Origin: RUG12461 sp045657665
GTDB lineage: Bacteria; Bacillota; Clostridia; Lachnospirales; Lachnospiraceae
Assembly: GCA_045657665.1 (NCBI GenBank)
Contig: JAZOTN010000015.1
Location: 28,918-92,917, forward strand
Direction: 5' to 3'
DNA length: 64,000 nt
The notes under the pieces are model-generated. The model had not been told where the DNA came from. It was given only the letters and a program-made list of their open reading frames with translations, and made no database searches. Of the stretch, positions 52,735 through 63,244 are shown piece by piece; position 1 is the first letter of the stretch, and every line of letters begins with the position of its first letter. A program made the position numbers and the translations under genes.

Positions 52735-53196
52735 ATGGATTTTCTAAATGAAGAAATAACAGATCACAAAATACCGTATGACGAATTCATTCGGGATAAC
52801 CAATATGATCTGAAAGAATTTGTCTTTGATGATCAAACGATCGCATTCTGGAAGAGTCGTAATTTCTACACACAGATGATGGATGTATGGGGTGAAGTCG
52901 ACAAGTCCAGAAAGTATTATCAGAAATGGGCAGATACTGCCCTCGATGATCCTGAAAAAGAGCATCGCTTCCAAGCACTCCTGAAATCTTTGCGATTTGT
53001 CCGTGAGTGCCTTGCCATTGTAAAAGAAAACAACAATTTTGAGGAAAAAGTCAAAAAAACCTTTCGAATCGCAGAATGGGAATTGTATGATTTCTTCTTT
53101 TGGGACAATGAGTTTTGCAACACAGCAGAAACTGTGACAAGATGGTTTGACCAGTGGTGTTTCAACATCAACTATGATCTTTTGGAATCTGCCTGA
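52735..53196 (+). CDS. Hypothetical protein, aromatic-rich, AT-rich
   Basis: 153 residues, ATG with GAGGAAG ahead. Unusually rich in Trp, Phe and Tyr (AEWELYDFFFWDNEFCNTAE; RWFDQWCFNINYDLL), mostly helical and acidic, soluble. It is not recognised. AT-rich codons match the preceding gene. Small acidic cytosolic pairs of this sort near surface or secreted proteins are sometimes immunity proteins, but nothing in the sequence proves that here. It is convergent with the 149-residue gene, 15 bases away. Confidence 0.7.
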   Translation: MDFLNEEITDHKIPYDEFIRDNQYDLKEFVFDDQTIAFWKSRNFYTQMMDVWGEVDKSRKYYQKWADTALDDPEKEHRFQALLKSLRFVRECLAIVKENNNFEEKVKKTFRIAEWELYDFFFWDNEFCNTAETVTRWFDQWCFNINYDLLESA

Positions 53197-53211
53197 GGTA
53201 TTCCTTTTTTC

Positions 53212-53661
53212 CTAACCCTCGCCCATGCTTTTCACGATCTCCAGGATCTTATCACTGGGGATCTCTTCTTTTTCCAGCCGGTCAATAAGGCGCAGGATCA
53301 TCTTTCCTGATGGGATCTCTTCCTGCGGCGAGGATTCGCCCGGCTCCAACACACCCACACGAAGCGCTCTCGTCCTTCGTTCATGCAGCGGAATCACACG
53401 CTGCTCTCCCATCCTGATCATCTCAATCTCGGAAAGATCCCAATCCGACGGAAACAGAAGACTTTCCCGCTCGCCGGGATCGGCCTCGATATAGGTTCTG
53501 TTCGGATAAAAACGGTTGTTCTCGTCCACCGTTCCCCAGTGTATACGCCTGTATTTGCGCGTATTCGTCTTGGGGTCGATGTAGGAAGGCTGCGTGCAGG
53601 CGTAGCGATATGAGCCGCTTTTATGGATGGTGACTTTATTCCTTTTCGTCTCTTCTGTCAT
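53212..53661 (-). CDS. Conserved hypothetical protein, possibly related to a transposase N-terminal region
   Basis: 149 residues from ATG 53659-53661 with GGGAGA six bases ahead. The segment SGSYRYACTQPSYIDPKTNT with RRIHWGTVDENNRFYPNRTY, ending WDLSEIE, reminds me of the leader region of some large Firmicute transposases, but no DDE domain follows and the rest (RLIDRLEKEEIPSDKILEIV) is helical. It may be a fragment kept as a gene or a small DNA-binding protein. No terminal inverted repeats are seen. A hairpin lies just upstream of its ribosome site. Confidence 0.55.
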   Translation of the reverse strand: MTEETKRNKVTIHKSGSYRYACTQPSYIDPKTNTRKYRRIHWGTVDENNRFYPNRTYIEADPGERESLLFPSDWDLSEIEMIRMGEQRVIPLHERRTRALRVGVLEPGESSPQEEIPSGKMILRLIDRLEKEEIPSDKILEIVKSMGEG

Positions 53662-53678
53662 AGGAATCTCCCGAAAGA

Positions 53679-53705
53679 TCAGGGGCGGCATAAAGCCGCC
53701 CCTGA
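53679..53705 (-). terminator. Hairpin after the giant repeat gene
   Basis: TCAGGGGCGGC (53679-53689) and GCCGCCCCTGA (53695-53705), a perfect 11-bp stem with loop ATAAA, 25 bases after the stop of the 3162-residue gene. T residues after it are few (ATCTTTC), and the next ribosome site starts 8 bases on, so it could also attenuate the small gene. Confidence 0.55.
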
Positions 53706-53730
53706 ATAATAGTGCAAGTTGCTTTGCAGT

Positions 53731-56700
53731 TTACTGCTTGTTGATGTTCGCTTTCTGGATACGGAAGGTCTTATTGACAGTTCCTCCGTACGGTCCCCAT
53801 CCGCGTACAGTCACGGTTGCAGTTCCCTGCTTCGTGTTGTTCTTATAACCCATGATCTCGTAGTCCTCTGTGTCAAGGTTCGTGATAATGCCACCTTCAA
53901 CAGACTCCTGCGTAATCCGACCACCGGTAAAGAAGATATTCTGGTTCACTTCGATCATGTTTGCTTTCATCTGCGTTCCATAGATGAATACGGAAGGCAG
54001 AAGAACCGCATCTCCCTTATAGCTGCCGGAAGTACCGCCCGGAATGATCTCTGCATAGAGCAGGAGACCATCTGTGTATACCGACTCTGCGCTAACAGTA
54101 TCCGCGGAACCAACAAGCGTTCCATCATCGTAGTACCATTTCCCGGTAAAGGTGTAATCACGGTTTTCGGTCAACTTCTTGACAACCTCGAATCCGTCTT
54201 CTGTGTATCCAACCACCTCGTTTACAACCGGTTTCTTGCCCTTCAGGTAGTATGACAGTTCAAGCTTTGAGCTGTTGAACTTCACATCCGTACGACCATA
54301 ATTCAGGGAATTGCTTTCTCCGATGCCGCTTGGTGTCCAGTTAAGCTCTCTCTGCGTAACCTTGAAGGTAAGGGTTTCTGCGTTCTTGCCCTGATAGTTA
54401 CCCTTTCCGGTTACGGTTACGGTAGCGGTCTGGCCCACCTTGGTGTTGTTCTTGTAGGAAAGTGTATAATCCGTACCCTCTACGAGAACGTTTCCATTTA
54501 CGGTGCATACTGCCTGGATCGACGGCTTCGCGCCACCCTGTACATACGGTACTTCTGCGTATGTCTGGCCATCAGTAAAGGTTACCTTGATCTCGGTATT
54601 GCCTGCAAAAGTAGGCTTGGTGATCTTGAAGGTCTTATTTACCTTGGCACCGGTATATGCACCCATACCATTGATCGTAAAGGTTGCCGTTCCTGCTTTA
54701 TTATTATTTGCATACGTCACATAGTAATCCGTATACTCTGTAAGCTCCTTCGCACCAACAGTCACCTTGAAGTCGGTAAAGCTACTTGCCACATACGGAT
54801 TATCAGTACCCATGAACGGAACCTCGGTCTTGTTTGTCAGTTCAACAGTCTTTCCACTGTTATCGACAAAGGTTGCGACCGCTTTCGTAAGACTCTGTCC
54901 TGCAATCTTGTACGTCTTGGTCGTAGCACCGATCATCTGCTTGCCGCTGTCTACGGTAATCAGTTCATCCGTGAAAATGGTAACGCTTGCCGTACCAGGA
55001 ATGTAATTATTCGTAATCTCATAATTGAATTTCACGGTATCGCCGTCATTTCCAATGGTACCCGACCCACCGTCACTCTTCATCTGCTCATTCGTGATGG
55101 TGCGTTTGAAGTTCTTGCCATAGGAGATCGTGATGCTGTTCGGATACACTTTTTCGAAGCTCTCTGTGCTGGCAACGTTCTTCGAATCGATCGTTACCGT
55201 AAGTTTGCTTGCAGGGAATACGTTCTTATTATCTGTTGCATAAATCTTCGCCTGTGTGCTTCCGGTAAAGTTGCCAAGTCCCTTCAGAGTAACGGTTTTC
55301 ACACCATTTTCATCGAAGCCATAGCCTTCGCCGTCCGAATCCACTACATAGAAGTCCGTATCCATCTTCAGAGCCTTACCGCCATAGGTCAACTTCGGTT
55401 TTGTGGTTTCCTTATAAGGCATTGCTGCACTCTTTGTTGCAACACCAGCCGTTACCTGTGCCCATTCAACCGATGCCGGGACTATGCGGTAGTTCAGCAC
55501 CTTGGTTTCTGCGTAGTTACCCTTTCCTGTAATCGTTACCGTAGCGGAACCTACTTCTTTGTTGTCAGCATAGGTCAGCGAATAGTCAGTATTCAGCTTA
55601 AGAAGATCATCGCCCCAGTACACCTTAAGGTTCGGTTGCGTAATTGCCTTGCCGTTATTGTAGTAAACCTCCGTCTCAAGTCCGTCATATTCAAGGCTCT
55701 TATCATCTCCGCTGACAATGCTGCCGTTTGCCTTTACGGTCTTCAGCTCACTGTATTCATGATCCTTGTCATAGAAGTAGTATGCCTGCCATACCGTGTC
55801 ACCATTTGAATATTCATGATACTTGTTCATGGACACACCTGATGCCAGCACGTTGAGATCATGTGCAGAATTATCCGCAGCATTGAGACATTTCACGTTG
55901 AGTGATGCCGTCGGCGTTCCGTTTGTCGGGAAGTTCCACGTAAAGGTACCATTCTTGCTGTAGTTATGCGGTCCAAATCCGGTAATATTGGAAGATGTTG
56001 CTTCAAAAAGAATCTTGGTTACATCCCCATTATCATACCACACTGCATAATTCTTATAAGTACCTTCTTTTATGCATGATGCGTCACTTGCAGAAGGAGT
56101 AATGGAGTCAGGTTCTACATTAGTCCGAATCTTCGGCACACCATCAATAGCAGCATCATGTTCATCACACAGGCACTCCAGTGTGATCGTTGCTGTCGAC
56201 TTATCTGCAGACCATTTGAGGGAATCCTTCACATAAGTCCACTTATGCCCTGTAGCCTTAGTTACAGCAGATTGCTTAACATCCGTATACTCCACTCCAT
56301 CCACAGTTGCCTTAGCAGTATATTCTGTGGAGCCATCCTGTGTACAGGTAAGCTTCGTGGGCTTAGATGTTACAACAGCAACTGTCTCAAGCTGATAATC
56401 GTTTGCGTCACAGGTAAGGAACAGCGTAGCTGCACTGTAATCGTCTTCCCAACTCCAGCTGATATAATTCTGATCTCCAGCTTTTGCTTTCGCATAAGTA
56501 TGAACATGCTTCTTCGGGAACACATTCGTATAATTCTTAGTAATCGCCGCGGTTTCATCGAATACTGCCAGTGCATCGCCATCAAACCAAGAGTCAAGAG
56601 ATGCATCGCCCGCAGTTCCTACGGTGTTATCGCTTGCAAATACCATTCCTTCAGGAAGACCGGAAAAACTAGGTCTCGTTGACTTTGTTGTTAAAGCAGC

Positions 56701-59700
56701 GTTATAAAGAGAAGCTTGCGCTGACGTGATCGTCTCACCATAAGGCACTTTGTATACAACCTTTTGACCATTCGTACCATATGCCGCAGTGTCCGCATCT
56801 GTCCACTCTACATATGCAGTATCCGCATCATTTCTCACAAAAGCCGTATTCGAAGCATTCATCATATCAATGACTACATACTCCATAATCGTGAAGTCAA
56901 CCTTCTTGAATGCAGTTCCTAGATCTGCGGACTCATAACCAGCATTTGTCAGAGTGTTCTTTGCTGAGGTAACATCACACTTGGATCCAACGGCAATCGT
57001 TACTTTCGAATCTACACGCTGCACGCTGACATCATAATCTGTGGCTGATGCAGGTCCATTAAAGTTCACCGTATAGCTGTTTATGTTATTCTGATAAACG
57101 TGTACATCCTCATCAGCAAACATATCAGAAAGGGTCTTCATAAGTCTTGTCGCACGTGTTCCGCTCAGAACCTCGCCGGTAAGACTGCCTCCGATATTCG
57201 CGCTTGCATTTACGGACAAGTTCTCATCTGCAGTTACCTTGAAGGTAACATTTGCGATAATAGGTGATTTCAGGTTGTCTGCATCCACTGTCAGTGTCGC
57301 TGCATACGTACCGGTCTCAAGGCCCTCTGCTACTACCAGGTTAAAGCTCTTCGCTTTACCTTTCTCAAGATCCGGCACCAGAATATCATTCCCATTTTCC
57401 GCAATGATCGCCTTTGTTTCCTCGTCAAGCGAGAATGCACCATGACCCGCAAGAACTACCGTAACATTCTTCAGGACATCTGTCGCAGAAGATCCGGTAT
57501 TCTTGATGGTAAACGTCTGGCTGAATTCGTTGTAGTTCTCCTTTTTCGTTGTCAGAGAAACTGCTCCGTTCGGATCAAGCGACGCACTTGCATCATCGCT
57601 GATCACTGTGTAGTTTACTTCAAACACACGAGATTCTGTCTGATTCGGGAATGTTACCATCATATACGCGGTCTGTTTTCCGACTTCGTCCACCTTTTTC
57701 GGTGTAATGGTAATCGTATCCATTGCATTTCGGTTCAAAGTTGCAATATCAGCAGAAATCCTGTATGCAGGCGCTGTTGACAGTTTAGGCGTATCCTTCG
57801 TTCCAAGAGTAGTGCCTTCCGCATCCAGCACTTCTGTGAACTTGATCGTTCCTGCATTCTTGGTGTTACCGGTGTTCTTGATCGTAAAGTTAGTCGATGC
57901 AGCCGCATCACCCTTAATAATGTTTCCAAGATCGATCTTCGTCAAAGGAAGTTCTTCTGCATCCAAAGGATCAAAAATCTTGTATGCATATACCGCAGGC
58001 TCAACGGTCATACTCACCGGAATCATGATATCCGCAAACGCGCCCGGATTATCATTTGTATCTGCTTTAATGAGGATAAAGGCTTCCAGTTTTTCGTTCT
58101 TATCAGCACCCGCCTTCGGTGTAATCGTAAACGTACCATTAGCACCGTTTCCAACAGCGTTAAGACCCGTCTTATCACTAATGGTGAAATTTGCTGAAGA
58201 AGTCTTATCGGCATTAACTACAGTTGCATCTAACTTCACTGTCTGCGTACTATCAAATTTGACAGTAATTGTATCAATGACGTTTCCGGCACCCACATCA
58301 TAACCGGGAGCCTGATTCTGGAACTTATAACTCGTTACCTTCTTGTCTGCGCCGGTTGCACTGCTGACAGGTGTACTCTCTACCGATCCGTTATTATAAT
58401 TTTCTGTATCCAGGACATACACCTTTGTTGTCGGTGCGATCGTCATATTCACAGTTTCTTCGTCATACTGGGTCGGTACCTTCATTGCAGTTGAATCAAC
58501 TTCGTCCACATATGCATACACATCAAATTCAAAATCACCAGCGCCCTTCAATGCTGCAACTGCAAACTTTCCACCATTAATCTTGTATCCATGACCAGTC
58601 CAGTCGGTATTCTTATTTGTTGCTTTGATTGTTCCCGCGGTACTAGCACTGGTCTGGAAGCCAACCTTCTGAAGCTCCTCAACAAGAGCCCAGGTCTCAT
58701 CTTTATCCGGCACTCCATCCTTCTTGACATTCATGTAATATTCAGCAGTTTGGCCATTCTCATCATCATCTGAGCCTGCACCATATACTACAAACCCTTC
58801 ATCAAGAGCATCACCCACTGTCTTGGAAAGTTTGCTGCTGATATTAATCTGCTGAGTCTCCTCAACTACTGTGTACTGTACATAGAAAGACTCGCTCTTT
58901 ATACCGTCCCCGGAAACTGTAACTACAGCGTTATAGGTACCTGCTGCCACCGTCTCGTTTGGAACGATGGTGAAGCTGAGATCTCCACCCACCGCGATTG
59001 AATCAAGGCCTGTTGTACTCAGTGTAAATTTGTTCTTGCTTCCGGGATCAATCCCACTGTCATCTGCGCGTACCGTCTTGCCATCTCCATCAACAGAGTC
59101 ATCGATGTCAATCACAAGCGCACCCGTAGCAACAGTTCCTTCGTTTTTCACTGTTACATTGAGAGGAGCGAGGCTCGTGCTGCTTCCTGCAATGACTCCG
59201 TCAAACAAGAACGGATCCGTATACGCACCATATGTGGAGACAAGATCTGTACTTTTTCCGTAAAGAGAAACACTTGTAGCGCCTGATACCTCTATCGTAG
59301 CATCTACTTCTCCCTGCTCTCCGTAATGATCCCCAGGTGTATTGTTCGTGACAACAAAAGTAACCAAAAAGGTTCCTGTCTTAGTGGGCGTTCCAACAAT
59401 CTTGTTTCCTTCAATTCTAAGACCAGCCGGTACCGTGCTCCCTGACTGCGCCCTCCAGATAATTTCTGCATACTGACTATCAATCGGTTCGCCTCCCGGA
59501 ACAACCGTTCCTGTCAGTTGGATACCCTTTGCGGAAGTAATTTCATCATCAACCGTGATGGGGTCTCCGGAGTGATTCATGGTGATCTTGCCATATGCAT
59601 CCAAAGCATTGGGATCAATCGTTACTCCCGGAAGTGTAGATACCTCAACTTCTACCGGAAAATCCATGATAGCTGTTGTTCTCGAAAACTGCACTTTTGC

Positions 59701-62700
59701 TCCGTAGGTCTTCTTCGAGGTGGCACCTTTGAACGTATCATCCTTGAATGTCATTTCAAGAGTCACGCTCTGGTGGCTTCCAATATCTATCCCTGTTGTA
59801 TCGGCCGCCACTTTGCTTCCATCGTCTTTCACCCATTTCAATTCTACATCATTATGGGCATCAGCGCCGCCATCCGGTGTATAAGCAACAGAGTTTGCAT
59901 AGATTTTCTCAAGATCAACTGCTGATGTATTTGTTACCGTGAAGGTCTCTACGATCTTTCCGCCACTTGTTGTTGTGCTTGTAGCGTATGGTGTATCCTC
60001 ATCGACCGATTCTCCGCTCTCATCAACAACAGTGAGCGCAGCGGTAGCATCCGTCACAGAAAGCTTATAGTATCCTACAACAGCCTCATTATTAGTAGTG
60101 TCTACAGCCAGAACGGCGATGATTTTCCCGTCTGCATCCGGATTCAGAATAGCCGGTGCAGTGAGGATACCGCTATTCGCAACAAGCGTAAACCCATAAT
60201 CCGTCATCATAGTCGGAGTCGCAAACGTTGTAAATGAACTTGCCGGGGTGGTCAAACCATTTGCAGAATCCGCTGTCAGGCTGTTGTACCAATATGTAGT
60301 ACCGGTGCCTGTCGTGGTAATTCCAGGTACACCACTACCATCCGTCAAGGTTACATCGTTACCAAGAAGATACCACTTTGCATCTTCACTTGCCTCAAAC
60401 TGGAAGCGATAGCTTGAACCGTATGCACCGTCATCAAGTTCAGAAGTCGTTGAGGTCGTCTTCGTAGTAGCTACATCGCTCGGAGTAGTAATACGAATAT
60501 GATCTCCTTTTTTAGTAAAACTAAAGCCAATCTGAATTGGATCAATTCCCTTGGAGTAAAGCGGCGGTGCTGTCACGCCGGAAGCGCCACCATTAATCGT
60601 TACTGTTTCTTTAGTATCAGTAGCTGCTGCCGCTTTAACGGTGAAAGAATCACTCCCTCCAGCGGGAATTGTAATATCGCTGTTCCCTGCCAATGTAAGA
60701 TTTGTATTAGCTAGTTCAGCCGCACTAAATGTCAGATCCACATCACTGGTATTCGTAATTTCAACCGTCACAGGAGAATTCGTAGAATCAGACCATGAGT
60801 AGGTACTCCCATCCGTTAATGTCTTCGTTCCAACCTTTACCGTATAACTGCTTGTAGGCTGAACGCGAATAATGCCGTAGTACATACGGTTAATCCCCGC
60901 CTCATCCACTACATGAACAGGAAGATAATACTCTGTTACGCCAAGGTCGGAATTATATGCTACTCTTACATCTTTTCCACTTGCACCAGGACGAGTTGTG
61001 TTATAAGCGGTAACATTCGCAGCACTAAAATCATATGCAGAAGCCGGAAGGCGATCTGATGTCAGAATATCAAAACTTGCCCAACTTGTCTTGGCAGACG
61101 CATCAGTCTTCTTATGCTTGATAGCGCTGGTAGAAAGCACAACAATATCACTGAAAGGCGTTGCAGCCATTGCTGCATCGGTTTCTGTCATATCGATGTC
61201 CAATCCCTGCGTCACTCCGCTTTCCGTTGTCTTAATTGTCACCTGCGGAATCTTCTGACCAACAGTATACGTACCGATCACAAACTCCTTAGATCCATCC
61301 GGAGCAGCAGCCTGCCACGGAGTATCACTAAGCTCAACCTCCTTGTTTCCAACGTAGAAGCTTACATCATCTTTCACAGAGAAAACTGCATCTGCAATCT
61401 TTACAGAATTATCGATAGACGCTCCCGTCGTCCCCCGAGCATCTGTAATTGGCGTAACACTTCCGGAAAACGCCTTTGAAGTAACTACCAGCGTTTCACC
61501 ATATCCGTCTGCCTTTGCATTAAGTCCTGTCTTCGGCGTGATCGTCAGGGTCACAGTCTGTCCTTTTGCAAGTTCGGTAATATTGCTTGGGCTAACGGTA
61601 AAACTACTCGATGCTCCACCAGACATCGCAAATGTAACATCCTTAATCGGGTTGCTACCGCTATTCTTTACTTTTACGGTTTTCCCTGTAATCGCGCTGT
61701 ATCCGACCTCTTTCTCTCCGAAGTTAAAGTTTCTCGGACCAATTTCCTTTCCGGTATCGGAAACGATGATCGCATCCGTATCGCGAGAATAGATATTCAG
61801 TACTATCGTCGCATACCCGGTCTCTGTCCCGGATTTAGCAATTGCATAGTACGTTCCTGACTGAGAGCAATCCGTAGGCGTTCCGGTAAGGGTTGCCTTT
61901 ACTCCGCTCGCAACAAGACTTACTCCATCAATATTTACCTTATTTGCAGTTGAAATATCGTTTCCATCATAGAGTCCCCATGTTACGGAAGGATCATCAT
62001 CGCCTGCAACAGCTGCAGTATAGGAATAAGCATCCTCTCCGGTCGGAAGCGTTTCACCGGCATCAACATAAATATTATCTGTTGCAGGAGTTACCGTGAC
62101 TGTCCCAGCCGCGCCGGATGCCGCAATGTCGGTTGAAATTACGATATCATTATCCGGTAATGTAGGACTACCTATCAAATCGGCCGGAAGCGTAATGGTC
62201 GCGACACCATTTAGTACCTTAAAAGTAGCTCCCGTAATATCGCTAAGGCTTTCGTCCAAACCACCATAAACGCTCACATAAAACTGGTCTGCTGATGTCG
62301 GAGCAACTGCCCACGAATAGTCTCCAGACGCCAGTTCATATACTACAGTAAGCGTACCGCTACTCCATACTCCACTTACATTATCATACCCTGCTCCGGA
62401 AACAGTCACATCCACATTTGCAGGTGTCTCTACTCCTACAATCGTATTTACCGTGGTGCTCATATCCACATTAATGGTGATGTTTCCGGTTACATATTTG
62501 TTCGGAATCGTGTATTTTCCATCCTGATCCGGCCAAATCACCATGTCTGTTGCAGCTTGTTTCCCTGTACCCACTGCTGTAGCTGCAGATGTGAAAAACA
62601 CTTTGTTTACATTTAATTCGCCTGAGATCGCCGTAGCTGTCGGAACAATATAGAACTCCAGATCAGCATCATAGGTTGCGCTATCAACATCGGTAGAAGT

Positions 62701-63219
62701 TGCCGAACCAGTAGTTCCGATACAAAAATCCGTCCCCTCAGTTGCCGTGCCAGTCGTTCCCGGTGTAACGGTAAAAGTACTCGCTACACCAGCATACTCT
62801 CCTCCTAGCGTAGCAGTCATAGTTGCCTCATCTTCAGCACCTATATCAGTCATGTCTATGTTTGCTGTAGCTGTTGTATCGTCGTTCCTATTAAATGCAC
62901 CCACTGTGGCAGCAGCTGTTCCCCCACTTGCAGGTGCCAATGTAACTGTCCACGTTGTTACTTCAGAAGCATCCGGCAATACATACCCAGTTTCTGTCGT
63001 AGCAGTAACTGTTGCGACTCCACTACCAGAAGCCGTTACTGTCGTCGGGCTTATCGCAAAACTGACATGCGATCCACCTGAGATTGTAGCCGGCAGAATG
63101 TTTGTTCCTGCCGCAGCTGCCTGCACTTCCATGAGTGAACTCGGCAGAGACAGCACGATCATCGCCAGTGCGAGGAACACAGCCGCAAAACGTTTTGTTG
63201 CTTTTAAAACTGTCTTCAT
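53731..63219 (-). CDS. Giant secreted Ig-like repeat protein (3162 residues)
   Basis: Start ATG 63217-63219 with AAAGGAG eleven bases ahead; the open frame runs further up but without a ribosome site. Signal peptide (about 1-36, FAAVFLALAMIVLSLPSSL). The N-terminal two thirds contain ASH/Hydin-like beta domains (FNFGEKEVGYSAITGKTVKV; IDLGNIIKGDAAASTNFTI; LAPLNVTVKNEGTVATG) and a putative-Ig domain (PAGLRIEGNKIVGTPTKTGT). The end holds MBG-like repeats with NNTKVGQTATVTVTGKGNY, as in the 1817-residue GH25 protein. No sortase motif, SLH, choline-binding or membrane anchor is seen at the C-terminus, which ends inside the last repeat. It is likely an extended fibre or matrix protein. Confidence 0.85.
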   Translation of the reverse strand: MKTVLKATKRFAAVFLALAMIVLSLPSSLMEVQAAAAGTNILPATISGGSHVSFAISPTTVTASGSGVATVTATTETGYVLPDASEVTTWTVTLAPASGGTAAATVGAFNRNDDTTATANIDMTDIGAEDEATMTATLGGEYAGVASTFTVTPGTTGTATEGTDFCIGTTGSATSTDVDSATYDADLEFYIVPTATAISGELNVNKVFFTSAATAVGTGKQAATDMVIWPDQDGKYTIPNKYVTGNITINVDMSTTVNTIVGVETPANVDVTVSGAGYDNVSGVWSSGTLTVVYELASGDYSWAVAPTSADQFYVSVYGGLDESLSDITGATFKVLNGVATITLPADLIGSPTLPDNDIVISTDIAASGAAGTVTVTPATDNIYVDAGETLPTGEDAYSYTAAVAGDDDPSVTWGLYDGNDISTANKVNIDGVSLVASGVKATLTGTPTDCSQSGTYYAIAKSGTETGYATIVLNIYSRDTDAIIVSDTGKEIGPRNFNFGEKEVGYSAITGKTVKVKNSGSNPIKDVTFAMSGGASSSFTVSPSNITELAKGQTVTLTITPKTGLNAKADGYGETLVVTSKAFSGSVTPITDARGTTGASIDNSVKIADAVFSVKDDVSFYVGNKEVELSDTPWQAAAPDGSKEFVIGTYTVGQKIPQVTIKTTESGVTQGLDIDMTETDAAMAATPFSDIVVLSTSAIKHKKTDASAKTSWASFDILTSDRLPASAYDFSAANVTAYNTTRPGASGKDVRVAYNSDLGVTEYYLPVHVVDEAGINRMYYGIIRVQPTSSYTVKVGTKTLTDGSTYSWSDSTNSPVTVEITNTSDVDLTFSAAELANTNLTLAGNSDITIPAGGSDSFTVKAAAATDTKETVTINGGASGVTAPPLYSKGIDPIQIGFSFTKKGDHIRITTPSDVATTKTTSTTSELDDGAYGSSYRFQFEASEDAKWYLLGNDVTLTDGSGVPGITTTGTGTTYWYNSLTADSANGLTTPASSFTTFATPTMMTDYGFTLVANSGILTAPAILNPDADGKIIAVLAVDTTNNEAVVGYYKLSVTDATAALTVVDESGESVDEDTPYATSTTTSGGKIVETFTVTNTSAVDLEKIYANSVAYTPDGGADAHNDVELKWVKDDGSKVAADTTGIDIGSHQSVTLEMTFKDDTFKGATSKKTYGAKVQFSRTTAIMDFPVEVEVSTLPGVTIDPNALDAYGKITMNHSGDPITVDDEITSAKGIQLTGTVVPGGEPIDSQYAEIIWRAQSGSTVPAGLRIEGNKIVGTPTKTGTFLVTFVVTNNTPGDHYGEQGEVDATIEVSGATSVSLYGKSTDLVSTYGAYTDPFLFDGVIAGSSTSLAPLNVTVKNEGTVATGALVIDIDDSVDGDGKTVRADDSGIDPGSKNKFTLSTTGLDSIAVGGDLSFTIVPNETVAAGTYNAVVTVSGDGIKSESFYVQYTVVEETQQINISSKLSKTVGDALDEGFVVYGAGSDDDENGQTAEYYMNVKKDGVPDKDETWALVEELQKVGFQTSASTAGTIKATNKNTDWTGHGYKINGGKFAVAALKGAGDFEFDVYAYVDEVDSTAMKVPTQYDEETVNMTIAPTTKVYVLDTENYNNGSVESTPVSSATGADKKVTSYKFQNQAPGYDVGAGNVIDTITVKFDSTQTVKLDATVVNADKTSSANFTISDKTGLNAVGNGANGTFTITPKAGADKNEKLEAFILIKADTNDNPGAFADIMIPVSMTVEPAVYAYKIFDPLDAEELPLTKIDLGNIIKGDAAASTNFTIKNTGNTKNAGTIKFTEVLDAEGTTLGTKDTPKLSTAPAYRISADIATLNRNAMDTITITPKKVDEVGKQTAYMMVTFPNQTESRVFEVNYTVISDDASASLDPNGAVSLTTKKENYNEFSQTFTIKNTGSSATDVLKNVTVVLAGHGAFSLDEETKAIIAENGNDILVPDLEKGKAKSFNLVVAEGLETGTYAATLTVDADNLKSPIIANVTFKVTADENLSVNASANIGGSLTGEVLSGTRATRLMKTLSDMFADEDVHVYQNNINSYTVNFNGPASATDYDVSVQRVDSKVTIAVGSKCDVTSAKNTLTNAGYESADLGTAFKKVDFTIMEYVVIDMMNASNTAFVRNDADTAYVEWTDADTAAYGTNGQKVVYKVPYGETITSAQASLYNAALTTKSTRPSFSGLPEGMVFASDNTVGTAGDASLDSWFDGDALAVFDETAAITKNYTNVFPKKHVHTYAKAKAGDQNYISWSWEDDYSAATLFLTCDANDYQLETVAVVTSKPTKLTCTQDGSTEYTAKATVDGVEYTDVKQSAVTKATGHKWTYVKDSLKWSADKSTATITLECLCDEHDAAIDGVPKIRTNVEPDSITPSASDASCIKEGTYKNYAVWYDNGDVTKILFEATSSNITGFGPHNYSKNGTFTWNFPTNGTPTASLNVKCLNAADNSAHDLNVLASGVSMNKYHEYSNGDTVWQAYYFYDKDHEYSELKTVKANGSIVSGDDKSLEYDGLETEVYYNNGKAITQPNLKVYWGDDLLKLNTDYSLTYADNKEVGSATVTITGKGNYAETKVLNYRIVPASVEWAQVTAGVATKSAAMPYKETTKPKLTYGGKALKMDTDFYVVDSDGEGYGFDENGVKTVTLKGLGNFTGSTQAKIYATDNKNVFPASKLTVTIDSKNVASTESFEKVYPNSITISYGKNFKRTITNEQMKSDGGSGTIGNDGDTVKFNYEITNNYIPGTASVTIFTDELITVDSGKQMIGATTKTYKIAGQSLTKAVATFVDNSGKTVELTNKTEVPFMGTDNPYVASSFTDFKVTVGAKELTEYTDYYVTYANNNKAGTATFTINGMGAYTGAKVNKTFKITKPTFAGNTEIKVTFTDGQTYAEVPYVQGGAKPSIQAVCTVNGNVLVEGTDYTLSYKNNTKVGQTATVTVTGKGNYQGKNAETLTFKVTQRELNWTPSGIGESNSLNYGRTDVKFNSSKLELSYYLKGKKPVVNEVVGYTEDGFEVVKKLTENRDYTFTGKWYYDDGTLVGSADTVSAESVYTDGLLLYAEIIPGGTSGSYKGDAVLLPSVFIYGTQMKANMIEVNQNIFFTGGRITQESVEGGIITNLDTEDYEIMGYKNNTKQGTATVTVRGWGPYGGTVNKTFRIQKANINKQ

Positions 63220-63244
63220 ACTTTTGTTTTCTCCTTTTCTTTTT

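Noticed and set aside
53212..53661. Complete insertion sequence
   Set aside because: No DDE domain and no terminal inverted repeats or target duplication are visible; only a weak resemblance to a transposase leader region.
8573..53731. Sortase signals in the other large surface proteins
   Set aside because: The GH25 proteins, the phage-tail-type lysozyme and the giant protein lack a C-terminal PxTG, hydrophobic stretch and basic tail.
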